Origin: Streptomyces pristinaespiralis
Lineage (GTDB): Bacteria > Actinomycetota > Actinomycetes > Streptomycetales > Streptomycetaceae
NCBI RefSeq assembly: GCF_001278075.1
Contig: NZ_CP011340.1
Coordinates: 3,720,001-3,784,000, forward strand
Direction of reading: 5' to 3'
Length of the DNA stretch: 64,000 bases
The notes under the pieces were generated by a model, which worked only from the letters and a program-made list of their open reading frames with translations, searched no databases and had not been told where the DNA came from. Positions 9,998 through 27,361 of this stretch are shown in pieces. Position numbers and translations under genes: made by a program. Every line of letters begins with the position of its first letter. Position 1 is the stretch's first letter.

Positions 9998-10642
9998 TCA
10001 GGCCCCCTTGGCCGCAGTGCGGACCAGGACCAGGCCGCCGTTCGGACCAGGAACTGCGCCCTTGATGAGGAGCAGGCCCTTCTCCGCGTCAACGGCGTGA
10101 ACGGTCAGGTTCTGGGTGGTGACCCGCTCGTTGCCCATGCGGCCCGCCATGCGGAGGCCCTTGAACACACGGCCCGGGGTGGCGCAGCCACCGATGGAGC
10201 CGGGAGAGCGGTGCTTGCGCTGGGTGCCGTGACCGGCGCCGAGGCCCTTGAAGTTGTGACGCTTCATGACACCGGCGAAGCCCTTGCCCTTGCTCTTGCC
10301 CGTGACGTCGACCTTGACGCCGGACTCGAACACCTCGGCAGTGATCTCCTGGCCCAGCGTGTACTCGCTGGCGTCAGGGGTGCGGAGCTCCACCAGGTGG
10401 CGGCGGGGGGTCACGTCGGCCTTGGCGAAGTGGCCCTTGAGGGGCTTGTTCACCTTGCGAGGGTCGATCTCGCCGAAGGCGATCTGGACCGACTCGTAGC
10501 CGTCGATGTCATTCGTACGGACCTGGGTAACGACACAGGGCCCGGCCTTGACGACGGTCACCGGGACGACACGGTTGTTCTCGTCCCAGACCTGGGTCAT
10601 GCCGAGCTTCTCGCCCAGGACGCCCTTGATCTGCTTTGCCAT
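9998..10642 (-). CDS. rplC: 50S ribosomal protein L3
   Basis: L3 starts large-subunit assembly and reaches into the peptidyl-transferase centre. The 214-residue protein begins [19 protein letters not shown] and includes [20 protein letters not shown] and the [20 protein letters not shown] extension loop. It follows rpsJ after 14 bases. Confidence 0.98.
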   Translation of the reverse strand: MAKQIKGVLGEKLGMTQVWDENNRVVPVTVVKAGPCVVTQVRTNDIDGYESVQIAFGEIDPRKVNKPLKGHFAKADVTPRRHLVELRTPDASEYTLGQEITAEVFESGVKVDVTGKSKGKGFAGVMKRHNFKGLGAGHGTQRKHRSPGSIGGCATPGRVFKGLRMAGRMGNERVTTQNLTVHAVDAEKGLLLIKGAVPGPNGGLVLVRTAAKGA

Positions 10643-10656
10643 CTCTTCCGCGCCTC

Positions 10657-10965
10657 TCAGAGCTTGATCTCGATGTCGACGCCGGCCGGAAGGTCCAGGC
10701 GCATCAACGAGTCAACGGTCTTGGGCGTCGGGTCGAGGATGTCGATCAGGCGCTTGTGCGTGCGCATCTCGAAGTGCTCGCGCGAGTCCTTGTACTTGTG
10801 CGGCGACTTGATGACGCAGTACACGTTCTTCTCAGTGGGCAGCGGCACCGGGCCTGCGACCGACGCACCAGTGCGGGTCACCGTCTCGACGATCTTCTTC
10901 GCCGAGGAGTCGATGACCTCGTGGTCGTAGGCCTTGAGCCGGATGCGGATCTTCTGTCCCGCCAT
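10657..10965 (-). CDS. rpsJ: 30S ribosomal protein S10 (NusE)
   Basis: S10 is both a ribosomal head protein and, as NusE, a partner of NusG and NusB in coupling transcription to translation. The 102-residue protein begins [19 protein letters not shown] and contains [20 protein letters not shown] and [17 protein letters not shown]. It is the first gene of the large S10-spc operon and is preceded by a leader of about 350 bases. Confidence 0.98.
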   Translation of the reverse strand: MAGQKIRIRLKAYDHEVIDSSAKKIVETVTRTGASVAGPVPLPTEKNVYCVIKSPHKYKDSREHFEMRTHKRLIDILDPTPKTVDSLMRLDLPAGVDIEIKL

Positions 10966-11028
10966 GGCTACTCAGTAGTCCTTTGTCTAGTGAAACGCTC
11001 TGGTACTCGGTGGGTCTTGCTCTCTTCT

Positions 11029-11053
11029 CCGACCCACGCGGTCGGGCGTGTCG
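11029..11053 (-). promoter_or_regulatory. Leader element shared with the str operon
   Basis: This 25-base stretch is repeated with a single mismatch at 22860-22884 in the rpsL leader. Both copies lie in the 5' leader of a ribosomal operon, here 64-88 bases ahead of the rpsJ start. On the transcribed strand it forms a small hairpin with arms CCGACC and GGTCGG around a five-base loop, preceded by an ACAC sequence. A shared protein-binding or processing site is inferred. Confidence 0.6.
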
Positions 11054-11322
11054 CACTCCCTCTACGAAGATCTCCCGAAGGATTTCCCAACCAAGGGGGT
11101 GCGGCCTGCGGCCGCGTATCGGGGGAAGAGCTCCCGCCGAGTGCCTGGCCGGTACCCCGCTGACACTTCCCGGAAGATTCCCGTACGTCCGACCCGAGGG
11201 TCGACGAGTACTGTGGGACTCGCTTCCGGTCCTCCCGGCGGGAGGCGCGCAGCATCGGCACTCAACCGAGCAACCCGGACAGTCTGCCACACGCTCCCGC
11301 GCCATGGCCAATCGAGCCGAGA

Positions 11323-11350
11323 ACACTACCCCGCGGGGGTTAGGTGTCAA
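11323..11350 (-). promoter_or_regulatory. Probable S10 operon promoter
   Basis: On the minus strand a perfect TTGACA (11345-11350) is followed after 16 bases by TAGTGT (11323-11328), a good match to a housekeeping sigma-factor promoter. Transcription would start near 11316, giving a leader of about 350 bases ahead of rpsJ. Confidence 0.5.
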
Positions 11351-11553
11351 ACAACGGCTCGCAGAACCCCTGTCCGGACGACCGCCGTCCCGTCGTCCCG
11401 CCCGGCACCACCAGTGACGCCCAAGGCCGGTTCACCACGGCCGAGTACAGGCTCGCCGTCCAGGCTCCCCCTGGGTGATATTCGGTCGAACCGGGCTCCT
11501 CGCCGCTCCTACAGTGGCCGGACAGTCATTCGACACGGGGGCCCTGTTCTGCC

Positions 11554-13194
11554 ATGCGCACGCACTATCCACGCACGGCTCATCTGCCGTGGTCGCCCGG
11601 GGCGACCTCCGACGATGTGCGCGTCACGGAGCTCGACGGCCTGCGCGGGCGAGAGGTCGTCGTCACCGAGAAGCTCGACGGCGAGAACACCACCCTGTAC
11701 CGCGACGGACTCCACGCCCGCTCGCTGGACTCCGCCCATCATCCGTCCCGGGCGTGGGTGAAGGCACTGCAGGGGCGGGTCGCGCACCGGATCCCGGAGG
11801 ACTGGCGGGTGTGCGGGGAGAACATGTTCGCCCGGCACTCGATCGCGTACGACGACCTGGAGAGCCACTTCTACGGGTTCTCCGTGTGGGACGAACTCGG
11901 CTGGTGCCTGGACTGGGACCGGACCGTCGCCTTCCTGCGCGACCTCGGCGTGCCGGTGCCGCGGGTGCTGTGGCGCGGGGTGTTCGACGAGCGTGCCCTG
12001 CGGGCCCTGAAGCTGGATCTCGCGCGGCAGGAGGGGTACGTCGTCCGCACCGCGGACGGCTTCATGGCCGAGGAGTTCGGGCAGCGGGTCGCCAAGTGGG
12101 TGCGGGCCGGGCACGTGCGGACCGACACCCACTGGATGCACGCGGCCGTCGTACCCAACGGGCTCGGCCCGGGCGCCGCGCTGTGGGACGTACGGTCCGG
12201 GGCCACGCCGGACCCCCGGGCCCTGGGCGTGGGAGACGGTGACGTGGACGCCGTGGCGCGGCTGGACACCGGCGACCGCACGGGGGACGCCCGGCTCGCC
12301 GGCGTACTGGCCGCGCTGCTGCACCGGGAGCGGCGGGCCGCGCTCGCGCCCCGCCTCGCCCCGCTGCTCGGCATGCCGCTCGCGCGGCGCGTCGCCGACC
12401 TGGCCGGACTTCAGGCCGGCCTGCACCGGCCGTACCCGGACGAGGAGCGCCGGACCGGGCTCGTGCGGATGTCGTACGCCGCCGACCTCGAGCTGCTGCA
12501 CGCGGTGGCGCAGGCGACGGCCACGACGGCGGAGGCACGGGAGCAGGTCGAGTGGTCGGCGCTGCACGCCGCGGACGTCGTGCCGCTCGACGGGCTCACC
12601 GCGGCGTTCGCCGAACTGGACGACGACGCGGCGGCCCGCTGCCGGGCCGAGGCCCGCGCGGCGTACGCCGAGGGCCGTATCGGCAGCGCGGCGGAGGCCG
12701 TCGCGGCGACCTGGCGGTGGCGCTCCGGCGACTTCCCCCGGCTGATCCATCTGGTGGGCCCGTCCGGCAGCGGCAAGAGTTCCTTCGCGCGGGGCCTCGG
12801 CGGGGTGGACGCGTACGTGTCCCTCGACGACCTGCGCCTCGCCCGCGGCTCGCGCGCCGGCCAGAAGGCCAACGGGGACGTGCTCCGCGAGGGCCTCGAC
12901 CTGCTGGACGCCGCCCTGGCGCGCGGCGGGACCGTGGTGTGGGACGCCACGTCCCTCAATCCGCACCAACGGTCGCTGGTGCACGCGGTGGCCCGCCGTC
13001 GTGACGCGTTCACGACCCACGCCGTGCTGCTGGTCGACGAGGACGAGCTGGCGCGGCGCAACCTGGAGAGAGAGCATCCCGTTCCGCCGGAGGTGCTGAC
13101 CTCGCAACTGCACCGGTTCGTCCCGCCGTACCCGGGCCAGGCGCACCGCACCTGGTACATCGGGGCGGGCGGGACCGTCGAGGAGGAGGCGTAG
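11554..13194 (+). CDS. RNA ligase fused to polynucleotide-kinase-like P-loop domain
   Basis: The 546-residue protein joins two RNA-repair activities. Residues about 1-200 match the ATP-dependent RNA ligase fold: motif I KLDGEN with the adenylated lysine at K40, motif III FYGFSVWDE near 106-114, motif IV EGYVVR at 160-165 and motif V KWVR at 181-184. Residues about 395-546 form a P-loop kinase with GPSGSGKSS (402-410), SLDDLR and VVWDATSLNPHQR, resembling the 5'-kinase domain of Pnkp enzymes. The middle part (about 210-390) is helical and unrecognised. The kinase would phosphorylate 5'-OH RNA ends that the ligase then joins; this is inferred from the families. It lies 3 bases upstream of the next gene, so the two are almost certainly co-transcribed. 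Confidence 0.85.
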   Translation: MRTHYPRTAHLPWSPGATSDDVRVTELDGLRGREVVVTEKLDGENTTLYRDGLHARSLDSAHHPSRAWVKALQGRVAHRIPEDWRVCGENMFARHSIAYDDLESHFYGFSVWDELGWCLDWDRTVAFLRDLGVPVPRVLWRGVFDERALRALKLDLARQEGYVVRTADGFMAEEFGQRVAKWVRAGHVRTDTHWMHAAVVPNGLGPGAALWDVRSGATPDPRALGVGDGDVDAVARLDTGDRTGDARLAGVLAALLHRERRAALAPRLAPLLGMPLARRVADLAGLQAGLHRPYPDEERRTGLVRMSYAADLELLHAVAQATATTAEAREQVEWSALHAADVVPLDGLTAAFAELDDDAAARCRAEARAAYAEGRIGSAAEAVAATWRWRSGDFPRLIHLVGPSGSGKSSFARGLGGVDAYVSLDDLRLARGSRAGQKANGDVLREGLDLLDAALARGGTVVWDATSLNPHQRSLVHAVARRRDAFTTHAVLLVDEDELARRNLEREHPVPPEVLTSQLHRFVPPYPGQAHRTWYIGAGGTVEEEA

Positions 13195-13197
13195 GCC

Positions 13198-15951
13198 GTG
13201 CGTACCAGCGAGGAGATCTACCACCGGGTCCGCTGGGACGCCCGCTTCGACCCGGCGCGCTTCGTGATCGGCGTGCGCCGGCGCGAGGCGGCGCCCAAGC
13301 GCATGCCGCTGTCGGCCTTCGTACCGGGCGGGGACATCCCCTGGCACCGGGTGCTGTTCTTCGAGGCGGACGGCGAGCTGGTGTGGGACCGGGCCACGGG
13401 CGTGGACCGGATCGACGAGACGGAGGCCGGCCGGGTGCGGGAGGCGCGCCGACTGCGTGCGCCGTTCTTCGCGGCACGGACGCCGTACGCCTGGGACGGG
13501 GACGCCTGGGTGCCGGCGCACGCCCCCAAGGGCACCGCGGGCAGCCTGCGCGTCCTGACCTGGAACACCCTGTGGGACCGCTACGACTCCGACCGCATCG
13601 CCACCGCCGTACGCCGCCCCCTGCTGATCGACGCCCTCCGCGAGGCCGACGCGGACGTCATCGCGCTCCAGGAGGTCGAGCCCGAGCTGCTCGTCATGCT
13701 GCTGCGCACGCCGTGGGTACGGGACGCGTACACGGTGGCCACCGACCCCGGCGGCCGTGACGTCGACGAGTGCGGGCTGCTGCTGCTCAGCCGGCTGCCC
13801 GTGCGGGAGGCGGGCCACCACGCCCTCGGCCCGCACAAGGCGGTGACGGCGATCGTCGTGGAGAGCGGCGGCGGTCCGGTGACCGTGGCCGCGACCCATC
13901 TCACCAGCGACCACTCCGAGGACGGCGCCACCCGGCGGGACGCCGAACTGGCCCGGATCGCCGAAGGGTTGGCGGGCATCGACGGGGACGTCGTGCTCAT
14001 GGGCGACTTCAACGACGGCACGGACGCACCGCAGACGACGCTCGGCATGCGCGACGCGTGGAGCGATGCGCACGGCCACGGCGACACGACCCCCACCTTC
14101 GACCCCGGCGCCAACCCGCTGGCCGCCGTCTCGTCCCTGAGCGGGCGGGTGTCCAGGCTGGACCGCGTGCTGCTCCGGTCGGACGGGCTGCGGGTCGACT
14201 CGGCCGTCCTGCGCGGGGACGTCCCGACCCCGGAGGGGCTGCACATCTCCGACCACTACGGCGTCGAGGTCGCCCTGAGCCCCGCGGGAACGGACGGCCG
14301 CGTCCTCGACGTACGGCCGACGGCCCGCACGGCAGTGGCCTGGCTGCCGCCCGCCGGCCTGTGGACGGCGATCCAGGAAGTCCGCCGCGAGCACGACCCG
14401 CAGATCCACCGCTGGCCGCCGCACGTCAACCTGCTCTTCGGTTTCGTGCCGGAGTCCGCCTTCGAGGAGGCGGCCCCGCTGCTCGCGGAGGTGGCCGCGG
14501 GCGTCGCCCCCTTCGACGCGCGGCTGGAGGGCGTGCACAGCTTCGGTCACCGCGAGGACGCGACCGTGTGGCTCGACCCGGCCGCCGCCGGCGAGCAGCC
14601 GTGGCAGGAGCTGCGGCAGGCCCTGGAGCGGCGGTTCCCCCGCTGCCGGGGCCGGCGGGAGGGCTTCACCCCGCACCTGAGCCTGGGCCGGACCTCCGAT
14701 CCGCAGCCGCTGGCGGCCGAGTGCGAGTCCCGGCTCGGCGGCTTGTCCGCCCGGGTCGGCGAGCTGGCGCTGCTCTCACGCCGCGCAGGCGAGCCGATGC
14801 GGGTACGGGCGACGGTCGCGCTCGGCTCGGGCGAGGTGCGGTGGGTACCGGACGCGCCGCACGCGCCGCACGTGTCCGGCGTGTCGGAGGAGGAGCGCGT
14901 CCCCGGCGACGTGCGGGAACAGGCCGAGCGCGCCCTGGCGGACGGATGCGTGCACCTCGTCGGCTCGCGCCGCATGGGGTGCGAGCTGCCCGGCGCCGAC
15001 CTGGACCTGGTCGCCGCCCTGCCGGGCTCGCCCGAACTCGCCGGCGTACGGGCCCGGTTGACGGCCGCGCTCCCGGAAGCGACGGGCGTGCGGGAGGTGG
15101 TCGGGGCCCGCGTCCCCGGGCTGCGGATGAGCGTCGGCGGCCTCGCCGTGGACCTCGTCGTCGTCGCCACAGGAGCCGTCGACCCGGCCGAAGCGGTCGG
15201 CCGCCGCACCGAGCTGGGTGAGGACGCGGCGATCGCGCTCAGCGCGGTGAGCGACGCCGATGCCCTGCTCGACCAGGTCGCGGACCGGCGGGAGGCCTTC
15301 ACGGACCTGGCCCGCCGGGTCAAGGCATGGGCGAAGGCCAGGGGGCTGGACTCCGCTCCGTTCGGCGGGCTGCCGGGCCTCGCCTGGTCCGTGCTGGCGG
15401 CGCGTACCGTCCGCGAGGCCGGCGCCCTGCCGTCCGACGAGCTGCTCCGCCACTTCTTCGCGACCTGGGCGGCCTGGGACTGGCGGGAGCCGGTCGGCGG
15501 TCCGGCGCGCCCGGATCTGCCGATGACCGTGATGACGCCGACCGCGCCGGTGCGGCCCTGCTCCGACCAGGTCACGGAGGGCATGCGCGACCTGATCACG
15601 CAGGAGTTGTTCCGTGCCTGGGAAGTCCTGGACGGCGACTTCCCGCCACCGCTGCTCGCCCCTCCCCCGATGCACCGCCGGCACGCGGCGTGGGCGGTGG
15701 TGACCGTGGCCCCCGGCGACGAGGGCCGCGTCCGCGGCAGGATGCGGGCGCTGCTGACGTCACTGCCGCAGCCCGGCGTCCACGCCTGGCCGCGCCCGTT
15801 CTCCGGCTCGCCCGTGCGCTACGCCGTCGGCCTCGGCCCCACACCGCCGGACCCGGCCCGGCTCGCGGAGCTCACCGCCCCCTGGCTCAGGGGCCTGGGC
15901 GGGACGACGGTCGACCACGTGTCCGGCGGTGACGTCCCGACCCTGGTGTGA
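13198..15951 (+). CDS. Multidomain RNA-end-processing protein (MJ1316, EEP, 2H, nucleotidyltransferase)
   Basis: This 917-residue protein strings together four modules. Residues 1-75 match the MJ1316 (DUF504) RNA-end recognition domain, with [20 protein letters not shown]. Residues about 117-362 are an endonuclease/exonuclease/phosphatase (EEP) domain with N123, E161, H234, D270/N272 and D352-H353 in place. Residues about 378-550 look like a 2H phosphoesterase with HVN (409-411) and HLS (493-495). From about 575 on there is a polymerase-beta-type nucleotidyltransferase with GS (589-590) and DLD (601-603), followed by a poly(A)-polymerase-like helical region. The GTG start at 13198 has a GAGGAGG site upstream. 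Together the domains could open 2',3'-cyclic phosphates and trim or extend 3' ends before ligation; that is inference. Confidence 0.8.
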   Translation: MRTSEEIYHRVRWDARFDPARFVIGVRRREAAPKRMPLSAFVPGGDIPWHRVLFFEADGELVWDRATGVDRIDETEAGRVREARRLRAPFFAARTPYAWDGDAWVPAHAPKGTAGSLRVLTWNTLWDRYDSDRIATAVRRPLLIDALREADADVIALQEVEPELLVMLLRTPWVRDAYTVATDPGGRDVDECGLLLLSRLPVREAGHHALGPHKAVTAIVVESGGGPVTVAATHLTSDHSEDGATRRDAELARIAEGLAGIDGDVVLMGDFNDGTDAPQTTLGMRDAWSDAHGHGDTTPTFDPGANPLAAVSSLSGRVSRLDRVLLRSDGLRVDSAVLRGDVPTPEGLHISDHYGVEVALSPAGTDGRVLDVRPTARTAVAWLPPAGLWTAIQEVRREHDPQIHRWPPHVNLLFGFVPESAFEEAAPLLAEVAAGVAPFDARLEGVHSFGHREDATVWLDPAAAGEQPWQELRQALERRFPRCRGRREGFTPHLSLGRTSDPQPLAAECESRLGGLSARVGELALLSRRAGEPMRVRATVALGSGEVRWVPDAPHAPHVSGVSEEERVPGDVREQAERALADGCVHLVGSRRMGCELPGADLDLVAALPGSPELAGVRARLTAALPEATGVREVVGARVPGLRMSVGGLAVDLVVVATGAVDPAEAVGRRTELGEDAAIALSAVSDADALLDQVADRREAFTDLARRVKAWAKARGLDSAPFGGLPGLAWSVLAARTVREAGALPSDELLRHFFATWAAWDWREPVGGPARPDLPMTVMTPTAPVRPCSDQVTEGMRDLITQELFRAWEVLDGDFPPPLLAPPPMHRRHAAWAVVTVAPGDEGRVRGRMRALLTSLPQPGVHAWPRPFSGSPVRYAVGLGPTPPDPARLAELTAPWLRGLGGTTVDHVSGGDVPTLV

Positions 15952-16185
15952 CGTGCCGGTTCACAGGTGAGCGCACGGCCGCCGCGCGACGAGGGGCAGA
16001 GCCGCGTCGGCCCCGCGAGTCAGATCGAACACATGGCGAACATTCAGGCAACCCCCGGCAGCCGCGCCCCGTCTAGTTGATCGCGGCTGTCGGCTCGACC
16101 GGCCCGGCCGCCACCTGGGGAGATCACAGTACGCAGACGGGGGCACCGCCCGGCCGCTGCGGGGGGACCGGACGGAGCACCACAC

Positions 16186-18336
16186 GTGGAAGACAGAGCT
16201 GTGTCAGGGCTGCGCCCGAAAAGGCCCCGGCCCCGGCGGCGCAGCGTCATCGCCGCCCTGGGCGCGCTGGCCGCGGCCGGCTCGGCCGGCGCCCTGACGT
16301 CGTGTTCCGTGCCCGCGCCACGGCGTACCGGGCCCGTCACCGACCCGGCGCCCGGCATCGCGATAAGCGACACACGGCCCGCCCGGCTGATGCAGATACT
16401 GGCGCACCCCGACGACGACCTGTACTTCATGAACCCGGACACCCAGCGGATGCTGGACTCCGGCGTGCCCCTCGTCTGCGTGTACGTCACGGCGGGCGAG
16501 GCCAACGGCGTCAACAAGGCGCCGGGGCGCCCCCGTCCCGCCGCGGACAAGAGCGCGTACTCGTCCGCCCGCCACCAGGGCCTGCGGCAGGCGTACGCGA
16601 CCCTGCTCGGTCTGCCCAAGTACACGGAGTGGCAGAAGGGGATCACGACGCTGCGCGGCGGCCGGCGGGCCGAGGTCAACAGCCTGGCCGTCGGTCCCCG
16701 CCGCGTCGACCTGATCTACCTCAACCTCGCCATGCACACCACACGCCATGCCCGGCTCGGTATGCCGAACCTCTGGCGGGACCGGGTGCTGGAGCTGCCG
16801 ACCGTCGTCGCCGACGACTCCCCCGTGCGCAGGATCGAGAGCTACGACTACGACCGGCTCGTCGGCGTCCTCGTCGGACTGATGGACCGCTACCGGCCCA
16901 CCGTCGTGCAGACGCTCGACCCCGACCCCGACATCCAGTACAGCGACGAGTTCACCCGTAAGAAGGACAGCGAACAGCGCGGTTACTCGGACCACGGTGA
17001 CCACACCGCCGTGGCCTCGTTCAGCTGGGCGGCGATGGCCCGGTGGGTCGCCGAGTCGGCCCGCGACGGCGGCGAGATACCGGCGTTCGTCGCCACCTCC
17101 TTCCGCGGCTACTACAACCGGCACTGGCCGAAGAACCTGCCGGACGGGGTGCTCGGACAGAAGGCCGCGCACCTGGTCCCGTACGGCGGAGAAGCCGACT
17201 GGAGCTGCGGCAACAGCGGCGGATGCGGCGACTACAACGTCGGCGGCGACCGGCCCCTGACCAACAAGAAGGGCTGGGTCCGTGCCACCCGCTACCGCTA
17301 TCCCGGACCCCGTACGGTCCTCGCCACAGAACCGGACGGGCGGCTGGCCGCGTACGGGGTGCTGGGGCTGCGCGCGGTGCGCTGGCGGGAGACGGAGATC
17401 GGCGGCGGCCGGTGGGGACAGCCCGCCGACCTCGGCGGCGGCCCGCTCGCGCCGACGCTGGGACAGGCGGTGCTCGGCGACGGGCGGCAGCTCCTCTTCG
17501 CCCTCCGCTTCTCGGCGATCAGCGGTCACGGCGGGAACAACGCTCGGGAGATAGTGCTGCTGGAGCAGCGGTCCGCGGGCGGACCCTTCCTCGCGTGGCG
17601 CGGCCTGGGCAACCCCGAACGTCATGACGACCGCGGCCGGCGGATCGGGGTGCCGGTGGCCGTCACCGCGCCCGACGGGAGGGTTCACCTCTTCGTGCGC
17701 AACGCGGACAAGGGCGTCAGCACACGGGTCCGGGAAACGGACGGCCGCTGGAGCGGCTGGCGGGCCCTCGCCGGCAGCGCCGAGATCCAGGACGGGCTGG
17801 CCACCGTCGTCGACGCGGCCGGCCGGGTCCATCTGTTCGGCGCGGGCTTCGCCACCGTCCACCACTGGAGCCAGGAGGCGCCCGGCCTGCCCGTCACCCA
17901 CCGACCCGGCGGACATCTGCCGGCCGCCGTCGACACCCCCGCCGTGCTCGCGAAGACCGATGGTTCCGTGCATCTGCTGTACCGGACGGAACGGCCCTGG
18001 AAGCGGATGTCCCCGAGGGACTCCCGCGGCAGCGCCTCACCCGCCCTGACGCGCTTCAGCTCGGACGGCAGGCTTCTGCCCGCCGTCCGGTTCGACGGCT
18101 ACGGACCGCTGGCCACGGCCGGCGGCCCCGAGCGGGCCGTCCTCGTGGGCCTGGACCTGCGGGGCCGGGTGCAGCTCCGGCACGAGGGCCGGTTGCTGAC
18201 CCGCACCGCGGGGGCCGTGGCCCTGGAGCTCCCCACACTCGACGTCACCCCCGCCGGGGAGGTCAGGGTCGTCGGCATGGGCCCGGACGCACACCCGTGG
18301 ACATGGTCACCGGGTTCGGGCACGGCGACCGGCTGA
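16186..18336 (+). CDS. Secreted PIG-L family deacetylase lipoprotein
   Basis: The 716-residue protein has an Arg-rich (RPRPRRRSV) signal, a hydrophobic stretch and a lipobox ending LTSC (Cys40), so it is probably an exported lipoprotein. Residues about 65-330 are a PIG-L/LmbE zinc-dependent N-acetyl-sugar deacetylase domain with AHPDDD at 73-78 and a later SDHGDH histidine motif. The remaining half contains repeated GRVHLF-like blades and looks like a beta-propeller sugar-binding or scaffold domain. The substrate is unknown. The GTG at 16186 is the chosen start; an in-frame GTG at 16201 is possible. A gap of 234 bases with no clear feature separates it from the RNA-repair genes, so it may be transcribed independently. 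Confidence 0.8.
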   Translation: MEDRAVSGLRPKRPRPRRRSVIAALGALAAAGSAGALTSCSVPAPRRTGPVTDPAPGIAISDTRPARLMQILAHPDDDLYFMNPDTQRMLDSGVPLVCVYVTAGEANGVNKAPGRPRPAADKSAYSSARHQGLRQAYATLLGLPKYTEWQKGITTLRGGRRAEVNSLAVGPRRVDLIYLNLAMHTTRHARLGMPNLWRDRVLELPTVVADDSPVRRIESYDYDRLVGVLVGLMDRYRPTVVQTLDPDPDIQYSDEFTRKKDSEQRGYSDHGDHTAVASFSWAAMARWVAESARDGGEIPAFVATSFRGYYNRHWPKNLPDGVLGQKAAHLVPYGGEADWSCGNSGGCGDYNVGGDRPLTNKKGWVRATRYRYPGPRTVLATEPDGRLAAYGVLGLRAVRWRETEIGGGRWGQPADLGGGPLAPTLGQAVLGDGRQLLFALRFSAISGHGGNNAREIVLLEQRSAGGPFLAWRGLGNPERHDDRGRRIGVPVAVTAPDGRVHLFVRNADKGVSTRVRETDGRWSGWRALAGSAEIQDGLATVVDAAGRVHLFGAGFATVHHWSQEAPGLPVTHRPGGHLPAAVDTPAVLAKTDGSVHLLYRTERPWKRMSPRDSRGSASPALTRFSSDGRLLPAVRFDGYGPLATAGGPERAVLVGLDLRGRVQLRHEGRLLTRTAGAVALELPTLDVTPAGEVRVVGMGPDAHPWTWSPGSGTATG

Positions 18337-18383
18337 CCGGTCATGTCCGGCGGGCGCGGCAGCCCTCGCCCGCCGGACATGAC

Positions 18384-18417
18384 GAAGGGCCCCGCACCAA
18401 CAGGTGCGGGGCCCTTC
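18384..18417. terminator. Bidirectional terminator between PIG-L gene and tuf
   Basis: A perfect 15-bp stem (18384-18398 with 18403-18417) around an AACA loop lies between two converging genes. Its outer GAA/TTC pairs give a short T-tract on either strand, so it probably terminates both transcripts. Confidence 0.8.
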
Positions 18418-18452
18418 TTGCAGCTCAGCGAGCTACCAGGTCAGAGCAACAA

Positions 18453-19646
<1,194 letters not shown>

Positions 19647-19707
19647 TGGGGTCCTCCTGTGGAGTGGTTCTGTACGCCTTACTCATCGGCGCCAGGTGAT
19701 CTTTGCT

Positions 19708-19734
19708 GGGATGCCGGGGCCCGGGGGCATTCCC
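19708..19734 (-). other. Hairpin in the fusA-tuf gap
   Basis: Arms 19708-19715 and 19726-19734 pair with one bulge in the 154-base gap 19647-19800. No T-run follows, so read-through is likely. The gap is long enough for a separate tuf promoter, as known for some Streptomyces tuf1 genes, but I see no clear -35/-10 pair here. Confidence 0.4.
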
Positions 19735-19800
19735 GCCGTGATGCGACTGGAATGCCCCTGGAGGCTCCGGTGACAAGCCTAAAGCGTGAACTCGGGAGAG

Positions 19801-21927
<2,127 letters not shown>

Positions 21928-21965
21928 AAGGCTCAATCTTCTCTCGGTCTCGATGTGGGTAGCGA

Positions 21966-22436
21966 CTACCAGCGGTAGTGCGCGAAGGCCTTGTTGGACT
22001 CGGCCATCTTGTGCGTGTCCTCACGCTTCTTGACCGAAGCGCCGAGGCCGTTGGAGGCGTCGAGCAGTTCGTTCATGAGGCGCTCGGTCATGGTCTTCTC
22101 ACGGCGGGCGCGGGAGTAACCCACGACCCAGCGCAGCGCGAGGGTGGCGGCGCGACCGGGCTTGACCTCGATCGGCACCTGGTAGGTGGCGCCACCGACA
22201 CGGCGGGACTTGACCTCGAGCGCCGGCTTGACGTTCTCGAGGGCGCGCTTCAGCGTGATGACCGGGTCAGCGCCGGTCTTCTCGCGGAGGCCTTCCATGG
22301 CGCCGTAGACGATCCGCTCGGCAGTGGAACGCTTGCCGTTGAGCAGGATCTTGTTGATGAGCGAGGTCACCAGAGGAGAACCGTAAACCGGGTCGATGAT
22401 GACCGGGCGCTTCGGGGCGGGGCCCTTACGAGGCAT
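21966..22436 (-). CDS. rpsG: 30S ribosomal protein S7
   Basis: S7 organises the 3' major domain of 16S rRNA and contacts E-site tRNA. The 156-residue protein begins [20 protein letters not shown] and ends with [20 protein letters not shown] and [15 protein letters not shown], all typical. It lies two bases after rpsL. Confidence 0.98.
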   Translation of the reverse strand: MPRKGPAPKRPVIIDPVYGSPLVTSLINKILLNGKRSTAERIVYGAMEGLREKTGADPVITLKRALENVKPALEVKSRRVGGATYQVPIEVKPGRAATLALRWVVGYSRARREKTMTERLMNELLDASNGLGASVKKREDTHKMAESNKAFAHYRW

Positions 22437-22438
22437 TC

Positions 22439-22810
22439 TTACTTCTCCTTCTTGGCGCCGTAGCGGCTGCGGGCCTGCTTGCGGTTCTTGACACCCTGGG
22501 TGTCGAGGGAACCGCGGATGATCTTGTAACGAACACCCGGCAGGTCCTTCACACGGCCGCCACGCACGAGCACGATGGAGTGCTCCTGCAGGTTGTGTCC
22601 CTCACCCGGGATGTAGGCCGTGACCTCGATGCCGGAGGTCAGACGCACACGCGCGACCTTACGCAGGGCCGAGTTCGGCTTCTTCGGGGTGGTCGTGAAC
22701 ACACGCGTGCAGACGCCGCGGCGCTGAGGAGAACCCTCGAGTGCGGGCGTCTTGTTCTTCTCGACCTTGTCCTGCCGGCCCTTGCGGACCAGCTGCTGGA
22801 TCGTAGGCAC
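22439..22810 (-). CDS. rpsL: 30S ribosomal protein S12
   Basis: S12 sits at the decoding centre and determines streptomycin sensitivity. The 123-residue protein starts [16 protein letters not shown]. The residues that change in streptomycin-resistant mutants, K43 in TTPKKPNS and K88 in GGRVKDLPG, are both lysine, so the gene appears wild type. It heads the rpsL-rpsG-fusA-tuf operon. Confidence 0.98.
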   Translation of the reverse strand: MPTIQQLVRKGRQDKVEKNKTPALEGSPQRRGVCTRVFTTTPKKPNSALRKVARVRLTSGIEVTAYIPGEGHNLQEHSIVLVRGGRVKDLPGVRYKIIRGSLDTQGVKNRKQARSRYGAKKEK

Positions 22811-22859
22811 TACTTCTCCGGTTTCTGTGTGCCGTCAGTGAAGCTAACCTGGAACGTCG

Positions 22860-22884
22860 CCGACCCACGCGGTCGGGTGTGTCG
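22860..22884 (-). promoter_or_regulatory. Leader element shared with the S10 operon
   Basis: This is the second copy of the 25-base element found at 11029-11053, differing at one position. It lies 50-74 bases ahead of the rpsL start and folds into the same CCGACC/GGTCGG hairpin. The flanks of the two copies are unrelated, so the match is confined to this element. Confidence 0.6.
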
Positions 22885-23003
22885 AATGCTGCAGACCTCC
22901 GCCGCCAGGCGGAAGGAGCGCAGATCGCGGTGGCCGGTATCTGACTCGCCATGCGGTTGAAGACACGCACACGAGCCCAGGCACACCCCAGGCACAAGGT
23001 CTG

Positions 23004-23032
23004 AGCGTACCTACCGCATCCACTCCGGTCAA
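23004..23032 (-). promoter_or_regulatory. Probable str operon promoter
   Basis: On the minus strand TTGACC (23027-23032) is followed after 17 bases by TACGCT (23004-23009). Transcription would begin near 22997. The spacing and hexamers fit a housekeeping promoter well. Confidence 0.6.
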
Positions 23033-23320
23033 AACAAATGCCCAGGGGCCGGATCCCTGCACAGTACCGGGCCTGTTTTGCAATGGTTTTCAGCCATCTC
23101 GGCCGAGGTGTCCGGCCCGGTCCTCCGCAGGCCCCTGCGGTCGCCGGCCACCGGGCGGCAGCCCCCTGGACGCGGGGGCGTCAGCCGTCCGCCCCGGCCT
23201 CCTGAAGGCGCCACCACCGTCGGGCGAGCCCCCTTCCCCGCCGGCCGGCCCCGGCCCGGAGAACCGCACCCATGGCTCCCGTCGGCGGCGTCCCACCCGC
23301 CGGCTCCCGCGAACGCGGAA

Positions 23321-23350
23321 GGGCGGTCACCCCGCACGGGGTGACCGCCC
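23321..23350 (-). terminator. rpoC terminator
   Basis: A perfect 13-bp stem (23321-23333 with 23338-23350) around a four-base loop lies 15 bases past the rpoC stop and is followed by TTCC on the transcribed strand. It ends the rpoBC transcript before the rpsL promoter. Confidence 0.8.
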
Positions 23351-23364
23351 TTCTTCACGATCTA

Positions 23365-27264
<3,900 letters not shown>

Positions 27265-27361
27265 TGTGCGTCAATCCCTCTTTCGGGGTCGTGTCTCAAT
27301 CATGGTCTGAACGGTCCCGGGGATGGCGGGGGCTCTTTCGTGGGAGCCCCCGCCAGGCCCG

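Larger units (their letters stand above)
10966..11553. other. Divergent intergenic region, S10 leader and RNA ligase upstream region
   Basis: This 588-base stretch has no convincing gene. Its left part (10966 to about 11316) is the rpsJ leader on the minus strand, with several GC-rich inverted repeats and the shared 25-base element at 11029-11053. The part from about 11351 to 11553 lies upstream of the RNA ligase gene on the plus strand. A TACAGT-like -10 is visible near 11511-11516 but has no clear -35. Confidence 0.6.
22811..23320 (-). other. rpsL leader and upstream region
   Basis: Between rpsL and the rpoC terminator there is no convincing gene. The part up to about 22997 is the rpsL leader (about 187 bases) with the shared element at 22860-22884. 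The rest (23033-23320) is GC-rich sequence in which I see nothing specific. Confidence 0.6.

Noticed and set aside
11100..11200. GGAAT-type SigR promoter upstream of rpsJ
   Set aside because: GGAAT is present, but no GTT lies at the required spacing.
11509..14676. Very long open frame on the minus strand (about 1055 codons) opposite the RNA-repair genes
   Set aside because: It is an antisense frame produced by strong GC bias at third codon positions. Its product is low-complexity His/Arg/Val/Gly-rich and has no motifs, while the plus strand has clear domains.
23029..23358. Possible small gene between rpoC and rpsL
   Set aside because: It overlaps the rpoC terminator and the rpsL promoter, and its composition is not protein-like.
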